Numbered from the stretch's first letter, positions 35,405-44,795 are shown. The stretch is 64,000 nucleotides of DNA from Acetobacter aceti (GCF_002005445.1 NZ_CP014692.1:3100501-3164500), one strand, 5' to 3'. Notes: a model not told the origin generated them from the letters alone. Numbers and translations are program-made.

Positions 35405-37651
35405 TCACTCTCCTTCTGCGATCAGCGGGGCATCGGCGGCGGTGTTGCCTGGACCGGACCGTCCTTCCGTATGACGGTTCTGCTGCATCCAGAGGGTCCG
35501 GTAGATCGCGCAGCGCTCCAGAAGAATTTCATGCGGAGCCACATCAACCACCCGACCACGATCCATCACAAGGATCATGTCACAATTTACCAGAGAAGAC
35601 AGACGATGGGAGACGATCACCATCGTGCGGCCCTTGCCGATTCGTTCCAGGTTGGCGTTGACGAGCGCCTCGCTTTCCGGATCGAGCGCGGAGGTGGCTT
35701 CGTCGAGAATCATCAGCTTCGGGTCTGAGATCACGGCACGCGCAATGGCGAGACGCTGGCGCTGGCCACCCGAAATGTTGGTCGAGCCTTCTTCGATCCA
35801 GGTATCGTATCCGGCGGGCATGCGTTCGATGAATTCCTCGGCGCCCGCAAGACGGGCCGCACGCACAACGTCATCAATGGTGAGGCCCGGACGTCCTGCC
35901 GAAATGTTGTCGCGGATCGTGCCACGGAACAGGAAGTTGTCCTGAAGCACCACGCCGAACGAGCGGCGCAGATGGTTGAGGTTGATTTCGCGCAGATCGA
36001 CGCCGTCGAGTTTCAGGTAACCGGTATAGGACCGGCTGACACCCTGCAGAAGACGCGTGATGGTCGATTTACCTGAACCCGAACGGCCCACCAGACCCAG
36101 CATCGTTCCGGCCGGAACCTCAAAGCTGACTTCGTTCAGGGCCTTTGCGGTCGATCCCGGATAGACGAAGTTCACATCAATGAAGGACAGGGCGCCCTTG
36201 ATGCGCGGACGCATGCCGGTCGTCAGGGCCTTGGTTTCTGTCGGCTGGTTGAGCACCGTGCCGGCTTCCGCGAGCGAGGCCGTGACCTCGTTCAGATCAT
36301 CGAGCAGCTTGGCGAGGTTGGTCAGCGGAGAGGCCACCCGGCCGCCGAGCATCATGAAAGCGACGAGCGCACCGGCGCCCACGGACGCAGCGTCCGTCAG
36401 CACAAGGTAAGCGCCGACAAGGATCACGCCGCGGTTGATGAACATTTCAAGCGGCATGCTCAGGGTAGCCGGCCAGTTGGACATCCGCCCGACATCCAGT
36501 TTGGCCTGCACCACTTCCGCCGTGCAGTCGTCCCACTCTTCCTTGCGGGACGTTTCGAGCGCCAGCGTCTTGATGGTCCGGATACCGGCGACGGTTTCGT
36601 ACATCACGCCCGAGCGCCTCATCTCGGCCTTGATCAGCTTGCCGATCTGACGCCCGACAGGCCCCATGAAGACCACGACCAGAAGACCGATGAGACCAGA
36701 AGCCGCCACGGTCATCCAGGCGAGCGTGGAGCTCAGATAGAAGAGGAACGGCAGAATGACGACCAGCGTGAACATGTCGAGAAAGGTCGACATGAGACGG
36801 CCCGTCATGAAGTCGCGGACCTTGTAGATGGCCATGACACGGCCAATGACGTTACCGGCCTGCTCCCGCTCGAAGAATTCGAGGGGCAGCGCCAGCAGAC
36901 GGTTGAACAGGTGCAGCGAGATACGGGTGTCGATACGGGTCGTCAGCACGAGAGTCAGCTCACGCCGTCCATAGGAGAGCAGGATTTCGTAGAATGACAG
37001 GACCAGCACGATGGCGGTGATCGAAACCAGCGTCGCCATGGAGCGGTTGTTCACCACCCGGTCGATGACCTGCATGACGATCAGCGGCGGGAAGATCTGC
37101 AGGATACTGAGCGTCATCGAGGCGATGGCGATATCACGGAGCGACTTCTTCTCACGCAGCACCATCTTGGCGAGCCACGCCGCGTTGATCGGCGCGTCCG
37201 CTTCCGACTGGTCCTTTCGGCGCTTCACCAGGAGAACGTCACCGGTCCAGACCTGATTGAGGCGCATTTCATCGACCGGAACCGGGGAAGCGCCCTCGCC
37301 GGCCATGGGATCGCGGAGCCAGACGACGCCACGGGCGGCGTCCGCATTGATCATCAGGGCCGCGGACCCGTCACGGAACAGCAGAACGATCGGCGGCGAG
37401 TTGCTCATCTTGACGAGGTAACGCCACTTGATGTGCATCCCCTTCGCCACGGCGCCCTGATCGTTCAGCCAGCGGACAAGCGTTGCCGGAGAAGGACTGC
37501 TTTCACCCGGCTCTCCGGCGAAATCACGTATGTCCAGTTCAAGACCGTGGAAGCGGGCTGCGGCGATGGTAGCTTGCAACCGGATAATGGAAGGCGCCGG
37601 TCTGTCGGTCTGGGGATTGGGAGTGCCGTTCGCGTTATCGACTGAAGCCAC
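35405..37651 (-). CDS. Type I secretion ABC transporter with C39-like domain
   Basis: 748-residue permease-ATPase of the HlyB type. About 20-145 is a C39-like domain with no catalytic cysteine at all, so it binds substrate rather than cleaving it. About 165-470 holds six membrane helices. The ATPase has Walker A VGRSGSGKST, Q-loop VLQDNFLFRGT, signature NISGGQRQRLAIARA and Walker B LMILDEATSALD. GTG start after GAGGACGATCT. It is the first gene of the locus. A lone TolC-type channel encoded elsewhere would be needed to complete the exporter. Confidence 0.95.
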   Translation of the reverse strand: MASVDNANGTPNPQTDRPAPSIIRLQATIAAARFHGLELDIRDFAGEPGESSPSPATLVRWLNDQGAVAKGMHIKWRYLVKMSNSPPIVLLFRDGSAALMINADAARGVVWLRDPMAGEGASPVPVDEMRLNQVWTGDVLLVKRRKDQSEADAPINAAWLAKMVLREKKSLRDIAIASMTLSILQIFPPLIVMQVIDRVVNNRSMATLVSITAIVLVLSFYEILLSYGRRELTLVLTTRIDTRISLHLFNRLLALPLEFFEREQAGNVIGRVMAIYKVRDFMTGRLMSTFLDMFTLVVILPFLFYLSSTLAWMTVAASGLIGLLVVVFMGPVGRQIGKLIKAEMRRSGVMYETVAGIRTIKTLALETSRKEEWDDCTAEVVQAKLDVGRMSNWPATLSMPLEMFINRGVILVGAYLVLTDAASVGAGALVAFMMLGGRVASPLTNLAKLLDDLNEVTASLAEAGTVLNQPTETKALTTGMRPRIKGALSFIDVNFVYPGSTAKALNEVSFEVPAGTMLGLVGRSGSGKSTITRLLQGVSRSYTGYLKLDGVDLREINLNHLRRSFGVVLQDNFLFRGTIRDNISAGRPGLTIDDVVRAARLAGAEEFIERMPAGYDTWIEEGSTNISGGQRQRLAIARAVISDPKLMILDEATSALDPESEALVNANLERIGKGRTMVIVSHRLSSLVNCDMILVMDRGRVVDVAPHEILLERCAIYRTLWMQQNRHTEGRSGPGNTAADAPLIAEGE

Positions 37652-37768
37652 AGATCGTCCTCTATAAAACGTGCCCGCGTTTCACTGCGGTAGGAAACGC
37701 TGAACGGCCTCTACCACACAAAATGCGTGACCGCTGCCCTCGATATGCCGTGCGGATCATTTCCTGTC

Positions 37769-37791
37769 TTCCGGAAATGCCGTTTCCGGAA
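37769..37791. promoter_or_regulatory. Inverted repeat upstream of the secretion locus
   Basis: TTCCGGAAA-TGCCG-TTTCCGGAA, perfect 9-bp arms with a 5-base spacer. It lies 118-140 bases before the ABC gene start. It may be a regulator-binding site, or a hairpin ending the gene at 37856, since no other terminator is seen there. Confidence 0.5.
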
Positions 37792-37855
37792 ATTAAATCA
37801 CATTGTTCCACAAAGTCATTGAGGCCGTGTTACCGCATGAAAGAATGATTTTTAG

Positions 37856-38491
37856 TTACCGTTCCATTTCAGGACTGAGCAGATTCTCCAGAAGAGAGCT
37901 GGCCTTCAGTCCTTCTGTTACGGTGCCCTGCTGATCCGCAGAGACAACGAGAGCAATGTGGCGAAAGAATGCACACTGTCCCCGCGCCCGCTCCTGAACG
38001 AGAGAAAGCAGGCGGCTGACCAATGCCGGCCTGCCCACGCAGCAGGCGCACGCGCTGTCATGGCGCAGGGACTGACCTGCTTCAGCGGCGTTGCGCATAA
38101 AAGATATATTTTTGGGAGACCGGCCTGAAAAGACACGATTTTCAGGCGCAGGTCGCTCAACCTGCATCCAGCCTTCCTCCGAAAGCGCCTCGCCGGTCAT
38201 GTCGAGCAGAAAAGCCGTGCGACGACATTTTTCTGTCCACAACCCCGACGCTTCAGGAGTGGTGACGGTCAGGGGAATCAAGGCATGCCAGTCTGTAACA
38301 GGGAAGAAAACACAGCAGGTTCCAGCGTAAAATATTCCGCTCCCTATTTCAAACACCGCCCGCGCGGTGATCTTGACGAAAACCGGCCCCGACTTTTCAG
38401 ACAAATGAAACCTGACCATCGGGAGCAGGCTGTCGCTTCTCTGGACAGGACAGCCCCCCTCTGGAATAACCGCCGTCCTTTCCCGTATCAT
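37856..38491 (-). CDS. CobW/COG0523-like protein lacking the P-loop
   Basis: A 211-residue protein. About residues 148-195 align with the CobW/YjiA zinc region: CACCVGRPALVSRLLSLVQE, then RARGQCAFFRHIALVVSAD, matching the family pattern CxCC..r..L...LL.L....rG...F...vie.tg. Upstream, IPLTVTTPEASGLWTEKC sits where the P-loop (GFLGAGKTT) should be but has no GKT, and LLDMTGEALSEEG resembles the NDMSEVNID element. It would thus keep the metal-thiol motif and lose GTP binding. It is divergent from B12-dependent metH, with only 36 bases between the frames, so its start may lie further in (ATG 38419). Confidence 0.6.
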   Translation of the reverse strand: MIRERTAVIPEGGCPVQRSDSLLPMVRFHLSEKSGPVFVKITARAVFEIGSGIFYAGTCCVFFPVTDWHALIPLTVTTPEASGLWTEKCRRTAFLLDMTGEALSEEGWMQVERPAPENRVFSGRSPKNISFMRNAAEAGQSLRHDSACACCVGRPALVSRLLSLVQERARGQCAFFRHIALVVSADQQGTVTEGLKASSLLENLLSPEMER

Positions 38492-38527
38492 GCGGGTTGC
38501 TTTCTCCGAATATCCGGTAGTCCATAA

Positions 38528-41500
38528 ATGACCTCCTCAAGCTCCTCCCGTCCCCCGCTGCTCGAAGCCCTGCAGGAACAGGTGTTGCTGTGTGATGGCG
38601 GCATGGGATCACGCGTGCAGGCGCTCGATCTCGAGACCGAGCGGGATTACTGGGGACAGGAGAACTGCACCGAGATTCTCAACCTCTCCCGTCCGGAACT
38701 GGTGCGTGAAATCCATCGCGGCTATTTCGAGGCTGGCGCGGATATGGTCGAGACCAACAGCTTCGGCGGCTCGCCGATCACGCTGGCGGAATTCGACCTT
38801 CAGGACCGTGCGAGAGAGATCAACCGTATCGCCGCCACACTGGCACGCGAGGCCGCCGACCAGTTCGATGACGGTCGTCACCGTTACGTACTCGGCTCCA
38901 TCGGCCCGGGCACCAAGCTGCCTTCCCTCGGCAATATCGACTACGACACGCTGGAAGCCGGTCTGGCCGAGCAGGGACGCGGGCTGATCGACGGTGGCGT
39001 CGACGCTTTCCTGATCGAGACCTGTCAGGACACGCTCCAGATCAAGGCGGCCGTCAACGGCATGAAGATCGCCCGCGCCGAGATGGGCGTGAACACGCCG
39101 ATCTTCGTGCAGGTCACGGTCGAGACCACCGGCACGCTGCTGGTCGGTCCGGACATCGCCGCAGCCGCGACGGTGGTGGAGAGCCTCGATGTGGACCTCA
39201 TCGGCCTGAACTGCGCCACAGGCCCGCAGGAAATGGCCGAGCATGTGCGCTGGCTGGCCGAGAACTGGCCGCGCCTGATTTCCGTGCTGCCGAACGCCGG
39301 TCTGCCGGAACTGGTCAACGGCCAGACGCACTATCCGCTCAGCCCGGAAGAAATGGCGTTATGGATGGAACGCTTCATCATTGAGGACGGTCTGAACATG
39401 ATCGGCGGCTGCTGTGGCACGTCCACGCCGCATATCGCGGCCCTCGACGCCATGCTGCGGAGCCGTGCACCGTCCGGCAAGCATCGTCCGGCGCCGACGA
39501 AGCGCAACCCGACATGGGTGCCGTCCGTCGCCAGCCTCTACAGCCAGACGCCGCTGCGGCAGGAAAACGCCTATTTCTCCATCGGCGAACGCTGCAACGC
39601 CAACGGTTCCAAGAAATGGCGTGAACTTCAGGAAGCCCATGACTGGGACGGCTGCGTCGCTGTCGGGCGTGAGCAGGTTGTCGAAGGTTCCAACTCGCTG
39701 GATGTCTGCACAGCCTTTGTCGGGCGTGACGAGAAAGCGGAGATGGACGAGGTCATCCGCCGTTTCACTTCCTCGGTGAATGCCCCGCTGGTGATCGACT
39801 CCACGGAAACGCCGGTCATCGAATCGGCGCTGAAGCTGCATGGCGGCAAGCCGATCATCAACTCGATCAATTTCGAGGACGGCGAGGCGATCGCCCACGA
39901 CCGCATGAAACTGGCCCGCAAGTTCGGCGCGGCGGTTGTGGCGCTGACCATCGACGAGGTCGGCATGGCGAAGACTGCGGAGGACAAGCTCCGCATCGCA
40001 TCGCGTCTGGTGGAATTCGCCTGCGACCAGTATGGCCTGCCGCAGTCGGACCTGCTGATCGACCCGCTGACCTTCACCATTGCGACCGGCGTGGAGGATG
40101 ACCGCAAGCTCGGACAGTGGACGCTCGAAGGCATCCGCATGATCCGGGAGAAATTCCCGGACATCCAGATCATCCTCGGTCTGTCGAACATTTCCTTCGG
40201 TCTGAACCCGGCGGCGCGCGCCGTGCTGAACTCGGTGTTCCTCGATCACGCCGTGAAGGCGGGCATGACGGGCGCGATCGTGCATGTATCGAAAATCCGT
40301 CCGCTGCACCTGATCCCCGCCGAGGAAGTAAAGGTCGCGGAAGACCTGATCTTCGACCGTCGCGGCGAAGATTATGATCCGCTCCAGAAGTTTCTCGCCC
40401 TGTTCGAGGGGCGGAAAGCGGCTGATGTCGCCAAGAAGGCGAAAGCCGAGACCGCGCCGGAGCGCCTGAAAGACCGCATTGTCGATGGTGACCGCAAGGG
40501 GCTTGAGGCCGACCTTGAGGAAGCCATGCAGGAGATGCCGCCGCTCGACATCATCAACAACGTGCTGCTCGACGGCATGAAGGTGGTGGGTGAACTGTTC
40601 GGTTCCGGCAAGATGCAGCTTCCGTTCGTGCTTCAGTCCGCCGAGACGATGAAGGCGGCCGTCGCATGGCTTGAGCCACACATGGAGCGCGCCGAGGGAC
40701 AGGCGCGCGGCACCATCGTACTGGCGACCGTGAAGGGCGACGTGCACGATATCGGCAAGAATCTGGTCGATATCATCCTGACCAACAACGGCTATCGGGT
40801 GGTCAATCTCGGCATCAAGGTGCCGGTGGCCGACATGATCGAATCCGCCCGCGCCGAGAAGGCCGACGCCATCGGCATGTCCGGCCTGCTGGTGAAGTCC
40901 ACGGTCATCATGCGCGAGAATCTTCAGGAGATCGACCGGCAGGGACTTGAGCTTCCGGTCATTCTCGGAGGGGCCGCTCTGACCCGCAACTATGTCGAGG
41001 ACGACTGCGCCGCCGCCTATGGCACGCATGGCCGTGTGGCCTATGCCCGTGATGCGTTTGACGGTCTCTCGCTGATGGACGTGGTGGCGCAGGGCAAGTT
41101 CGACGATTACGCCGCCGCCATCGCCAAGCGTCGTGAAGGCAAGACGAAGCGCTCCACCCCTCGCACACCGGAAGTCGCCGAGGAGCGCGGTTTCGGACCG
41201 GTGGATGTGGCTGCCACGCAGGCACGCCGTCATCGGATCACGAAGGACGAGCCGGTCATCACGCCGCCGTTCTGGGGGCCGCGTGTGGTGGAGGCCGAGA
41301 CCAACGCCGTGCTGCCGTTCCTTAATGAGCGTTCGCTCTATCAGTTCCAGTGGGGCTTCAAGAAGCAGGGCCGCACGCTGGAGGATTTCCTCGGCTGGGC
41401 GCGTCAGGAACTGCGTCCGGTGCTGCGCCGGATGCTGACGCTGTGCGAGGCGGAGAATATTCTCAGGCCGCGCGCCGCTTACGGTTACTGGAAGGCCGCC

Positions 41501-42043
41501 GGACAGGGCAACGATCTGATCCTGTTCGCTGAAGACGGGCAGACCGAGGTGGCCCGCTTCACCATGCCGCGCCAGCCGCGTGAGGACGGTGAGTGCATCG
41601 CCGATTTCGTGCGTGACGTGGATGACGCCGAGCGGGACGTGATCGGGTTGCAGGTGGTGACGGTCGGGCAGAAAGCCTCCGACATGGCCCGCGAGTGGTT
41701 TGAGGAAAACCGTTATCAGGACTACCTCTATCTGCACGGCTTGTCGGTGGAAGTGGCCGAGGCGATGGCGGAATACACGCACAAGCGCATCCGCGCCGAA
41801 CTCGGTTTCTCCGGCGAGGACGCGCGCGACATGGACAAGCTCCTGTCGCAGGGTTATCGCGGCTCGCGCTATTCGTTCGGCTATCCCGCCTGCCCGCGTC
41901 TGGAAGATCAGGAACCGATCCTGAAGCTGCTGGATGCGGAGAAGATCGGTGTATCCCTGTCGGACGGCTATCAGCTGCACCCTGAGCAGTCGACTTCGGC
42001 GCTGGTGGTGCTGAATCCGCGAGCAAAATACTTCACGGTGTAA
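38528..42043 (+). CDS. metH: Cobalamin-dependent methionine synthase
   Basis: Transfers methyl from methyltetrahydrofolate via cobalamin to homocysteine. A full-length 1171 residues with all four modules. The homocysteine domain has zinc ligands Cys229, Cys295 and Cys296 (GGCCGTSTPH). The pterin domain begins near FSIGERCNANGSKK (about 355-610). The B12 cap and domain have DVHDIGKN with lower axial ligand His740. The C-terminal AdoMet activation domain follows (YSFGYPACPRLEDQ). The initiating ATG at 38528 has only a weak ribosome site. No SAM or B12 riboswitch is recognisable upstream. A 9-bp hairpin follows the stop. Confidence 0.98.
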   Translation: MTSSSSSRPPLLEALQEQVLLCDGGMGSRVQALDLETERDYWGQENCTEILNLSRPELVREIHRGYFEAGADMVETNSFGGSPITLAEFDLQDRAREINRIAATLAREAADQFDDGRHRYVLGSIGPGTKLPSLGNIDYDTLEAGLAEQGRGLIDGGVDAFLIETCQDTLQIKAAVNGMKIARAEMGVNTPIFVQVTVETTGTLLVGPDIAAAATVVESLDVDLIGLNCATGPQEMAEHVRWLAENWPRLISVLPNAGLPELVNGQTHYPLSPEEMALWMERFIIEDGLNMIGGCCGTSTPHIAALDAMLRSRAPSGKHRPAPTKRNPTWVPSVASLYSQTPLRQENAYFSIGERCNANGSKKWRELQEAHDWDGCVAVGREQVVEGSNSLDVCTAFVGRDEKAEMDEVIRRFTSSVNAPLVIDSTETPVIESALKLHGGKPIINSINFEDGEAIAHDRMKLARKFGAAVVALTIDEVGMAKTAEDKLRIASRLVEFACDQYGLPQSDLLIDPLTFTIATGVEDDRKLGQWTLEGIRMIREKFPDIQIILGLSNISFGLNPAARAVLNSVFLDHAVKAGMTGAIVHVSKIRPLHLIPAEEVKVAEDLIFDRRGEDYDPLQKFLALFEGRKAADVAKKAKAETAPERLKDRIVDGDRKGLEADLEEAMQEMPPLDIINNVLLDGMKVVGELFGSGKMQLPFVLQSAETMKAAVAWLEPHMERAEGQARGTIVLATVKGDVHDIGKNLVDIILTNNGYRVVNLGIKVPVADMIESARAEKADAIGMSGLLVKSTVIMRENLQEIDRQGLELPVILGGAALTRNYVEDDCAAAYGTHGRVAYARDAFDGLSLMDVVAQGKFDDYAAAIAKRREGKTKRSTPRTPEVAEERGFGPVDVAATQARRHRITKDEPVITPPFWGPRVVEAETNAVLPFLNERSLYQFQWGFKKQGRTLEDFLGWARQELRPVLRRMLTLCEAENILRPRAAYGYWKAAGQGNDLILFAEDGQTEVARFTMPRQPREDGECIADFVRDVDDAERDVIGLQVVTVGQKASDMAREWFEENRYQDYLYLHGLSVEVAEAMAEYTHKRIRAELGFSGEDARDMDKLLSQGYRGSRYSFGYPACPRLEDQEPILKLLDAEKIGVSLSDGYQLHPEQSTSALVVLNPRAKYFTV

Positions 42044-42060
42044 GTATTCCGTCCGGTTTA

Positions 42061-42090
42061 TCGGAAGGCTGCCTATAAATGGCCTTCCGA
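42061..42090 (+). terminator. Hairpin after metH
   Basis: TCGGAAGGC pairs with GCCTTCCGA around 12 bases, 18 bases past the metH stop. There is no immediate T run; a run of eight T lies about 30 bases further on. Confidence 0.5.
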
Positions 42091-42142
42091 TGACTGAATA
42101 TTAGAAAATTTTGAGTGTCGTTTTTTTTAAAGACACTGTTCT

Positions 42143-42168
42143 GTAAAGCTTTTTGGAAAAAGCTTTAC
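42143..42168. repeat. Palindromic A/T-rich element
   Basis: GTAAAGCTTTTT-GG-AAAAAGCTTTAC, perfect 12-bp arms, followed by CAAAAACTTT. I know this AAGCTTTTTGG type as a common intergenic element in acetic acid bacteria. It lies in the 307-bp gap 42044-42350, which has no other gene. Confidence 0.65.
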
Positions 42169-42350
42169 CAAAAACTTTCCTATAATTATCAGGATATTTC
42201 ACGCAGGACCTTTTAACAAGCGACCATGCGGAACAGTCGTGTCATCAGAACATCATCGAACTGTCACTCTGCGCCATAAACGATGGATTTAAACCCGGAT
42301 CCGGAAATCACCTTTAATCATCAAGGTGGTGAATTGGCTGTGGGTTTCTC

Positions 42351-44582
42351 ATGTCGTTGCATAAATTCTGCTGGATGGAGGCACTGGCCAGTTCCATCCT
42401 GTTCTGCTTTTCCTCTGCGTCCGCTCACGCGCAGATCATGTTTCCGGAAGCAAAAGACCGGGATTTTCCGACCTTCAACCACGCTTTCAGGGAACCATCC
42501 CATCCCGGTTTCTGGTCGTCGCATCTGCGGGAAGCGCAATCCACCTGCGGAGCCGATACTGTCAGACGTTCCGGCAAGACGGTCACGGCCGATCTGACAC
42601 TGGCCTATTCACACAATCACATCTGGAATCCACAGGAAAACGCAAACGACCCGGTGCGGCTGCGTTCCTATAACGGCTGCCTCGCCGCACCGACAATCGT
42701 GGTCTCGCCCGGCGATGAACTGCGGATCAACCTTCAGAACAGCCTTCCTGTCGATCCTGCTTCGGACTGCCCGAAGACGCTGAACACACCATCCTGTTTC
42801 AACAGGCAGAATCTGCATCTTCACGGCATGCACGTCTCGCCGGAAGGTCATGGCGACAACGTCATGCACACCGTGATGCCCGCTGGCGGCGCATGGGATT
42901 ATCGCTACGCGATCCCGGCGACACATGCCGCCGGGACATTCTGGTATCACGCGCATGAACATGGCGCGACATCCATCGGCGTGGCGAGTGGTGAAGAAGG
43001 CGCGCTGATCGTTCGCGGACGCCGTCGCTATGCCGACCGCGCCCGAAACGACGGCGTGGTGGATATCGATACGGTTCTCCATGACCGCTACGGAATGCCG
43101 GTCGCCGAGCGTATCATGCTGTTTGAGCAGATCCCCTATGGCTGTTTCAGCGATGCCTCACACAGGACACTGCTTCAGGACAGCACGACAGGAACCTGGA
43201 CCTGCCCGAAAGGGGCCGAAGGCGGTGTAGAGAATTTCCGCAGTCAGTTCATCAGCAGTCGTACAAATGCTGACGGCACGCGCCATGACGCATGGATGCT
43301 CTCCGGACGCTACACCCTTGTGAATGGAGAAACGCAGCCCGTCCTGCATGTCAGGGTCGGTGAGGTAGAGCGATGGCGCATGATCGCTGGTGGCGGGCAT
43401 GACACGCTCAATGTCCAGATCGTGAAAGCCCGTTTTGGAGACGGTGAAAAACGCCTGCGACTGCCTCTCTACGCCCGGCACTCCAGCGCAGAAATGACCT
43501 GCGACGGAGAAGCCGTGGAACAGTACGAAATTGCTGCGGATGGACTGACCCGACAGAATATCTCCCGCAAGGACATCAATTATCTCTACCCCGGCCAGCG
43601 CAGCGACGCGCTTGTCACCTTCCGTCAACCGGGCCTGTATTGTGTCATTGATCAGGGCGGCGACACGCTGAACACGATCATCCCGCTCAGATCACGTCCT
43701 CAGGGCAAATCTCCTTCCGTGATTGCCGTCGTGTCTGTGGATGATGACAATACCGCACATTCCGGACGACAGAGCGGGACGACGCAGATACGCCGCCTGC
43801 TGCAGGAAGGATCAGAAGGCCTGCCAGCCTTTGTGAAAGCCCGGCTCGCCGGTTTCGATCTTTCCGATTTCGCGTATTTCCCGGAAGGCATGCAGCCGGG
43901 ACAGGATCTTTCCGATCTGTCCGTCACGCATCGTCCGACAGCCTTCTTTGCCGCCCTGACAATGCCACTGGCCTCGGGCGCAGTCCTGCCACCGGGGCAG
44001 GCCATGCCTGATACAGGCATCAACGGCATGATCGGGCTGATCCAGAATGAACTGGTGACAGTCGGCGGCGCCAGCGCCCTCCCGTTCAGCATGGACCCGA
44101 CTCACATTTACCATGTACATCTTGGAGACGTGGATGAATGGCGGATCGGCACACGCACCATGGGCGCCGGCACCACAACGGGGCAGCATGTCTTCCATAT
44201 CCACGTCAATCCGGTGGAGATCATGGATATCATTGACGACAGCACGGGTGAGTCGATCTTCATGCCGGGCGGCCGCTGCAAACTGCAATATCGACTGCAG
44301 GAGGCAGGCAGCACGGACGACAGCACCTACAGTCCCGAATTCTGTGACCAGTATCACGTGTTCCGGGATTCCCTGTTCGTCAAACCGGGTTTCGAGACGG
44401 TCGTGCGGACCCGCTATGAGGATTTCCCGGGTGACGCCATGCTGCACTGCCACATTCTCGATCACGAGGATCAGGGCATGATGACCTATGTGTCCATCGA
44501 CAGCGATCAGACAAGGCAGATGAGCGCCATGTCTGCGGCCGGGATGTCGACCATGGAGCATGAACATTCCGGAGAGATGTGA
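42351..44582 (+). CDS. Secreted multicopper oxidase
   Basis: A 743-residue exported oxidase. The signal peptide runs to about residue 28 (SASAHAQ); a second start (Met9) would also work. Copper ligands sit in four groups: HLHGMH, WYHAHEHG, HVFHIHVNP and HCHILDHEDQGMM. The last contains the type-1 Cys with its neighbouring His and an axial Met. Two longer inserts make it bigger than CueO-type enzymes (about 500). Substrate unknown: Cu(I), Mn or a phenol are typical. Transcribed alone. The ribosome site is poor (GTGGGTTTCTC). Confidence 0.88.
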   Translation: MSLHKFCWMEALASSILFCFSSASAHAQIMFPEAKDRDFPTFNHAFREPSHPGFWSSHLREAQSTCGADTVRRSGKTVTADLTLAYSHNHIWNPQENANDPVRLRSYNGCLAAPTIVVSPGDELRINLQNSLPVDPASDCPKTLNTPSCFNRQNLHLHGMHVSPEGHGDNVMHTVMPAGGAWDYRYAIPATHAAGTFWYHAHEHGATSIGVASGEEGALIVRGRRRYADRARNDGVVDIDTVLHDRYGMPVAERIMLFEQIPYGCFSDASHRTLLQDSTTGTWTCPKGAEGGVENFRSQFISSRTNADGTRHDAWMLSGRYTLVNGETQPVLHVRVGEVERWRMIAGGGHDTLNVQIVKARFGDGEKRLRLPLYARHSSAEMTCDGEAVEQYEIAADGLTRQNISRKDINYLYPGQRSDALVTFRQPGLYCVIDQGGDTLNTIIPLRSRPQGKSPSVIAVVSVDDDNTAHSGRQSGTTQIRRLLQEGSEGLPAFVKARLAGFDLSDFAYFPEGMQPGQDLSDLSVTHRPTAFFAALTMPLASGAVLPPGQAMPDTGINGMIGLIQNELVTVGGASALPFSMDPTHIYHVHLGDVDEWRIGTRTMGAGTTTGQHVFHIHVNPVEIMDIIDDSTGESIFMPGGRCKLQYRLQEAGSTDDSTYSPEFCDQYHVFRDSLFVKPGFETVVRTRYEDFPGDAMLHCHILDHEDQGMMTYVSIDSDQTRQMSAMSAAGMSTMEHEHSGEM

Positions 44583-44795
44583 GGGCGCGCCGGGCTGCGG
44601 GGGCCGAAGTGAACATTGCCCCCGCAAGTTACTTTATTTCCAGCCAGCTCTGATTGGCGGTTTTCAGATCAGCGTCCGTTCATTCGTGTCAAAAGAACGC
44701 TTCATCAGAGTCTGCCCACCAGGCAGAGCGTCATCCGATCAGACGGCAGCGACCGACCGGATGACCCTGACCTTCTGTTCGCGGGCCTCGTCACT

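Noticed and set aside
38420..38527. Riboswitch (SAM or B12) in front of metH
   Set aside because: None of the conserved core strings of either class is present, and only 36 bases separate metH from the divergent frame.
39359..41980. 873-residue open frame on the minus strand
   Set aside because: It lies wholly antisense to metH, which is unmistakable. Long antisense frames arise from the GC-rich codon use, and the translation has no family motif.
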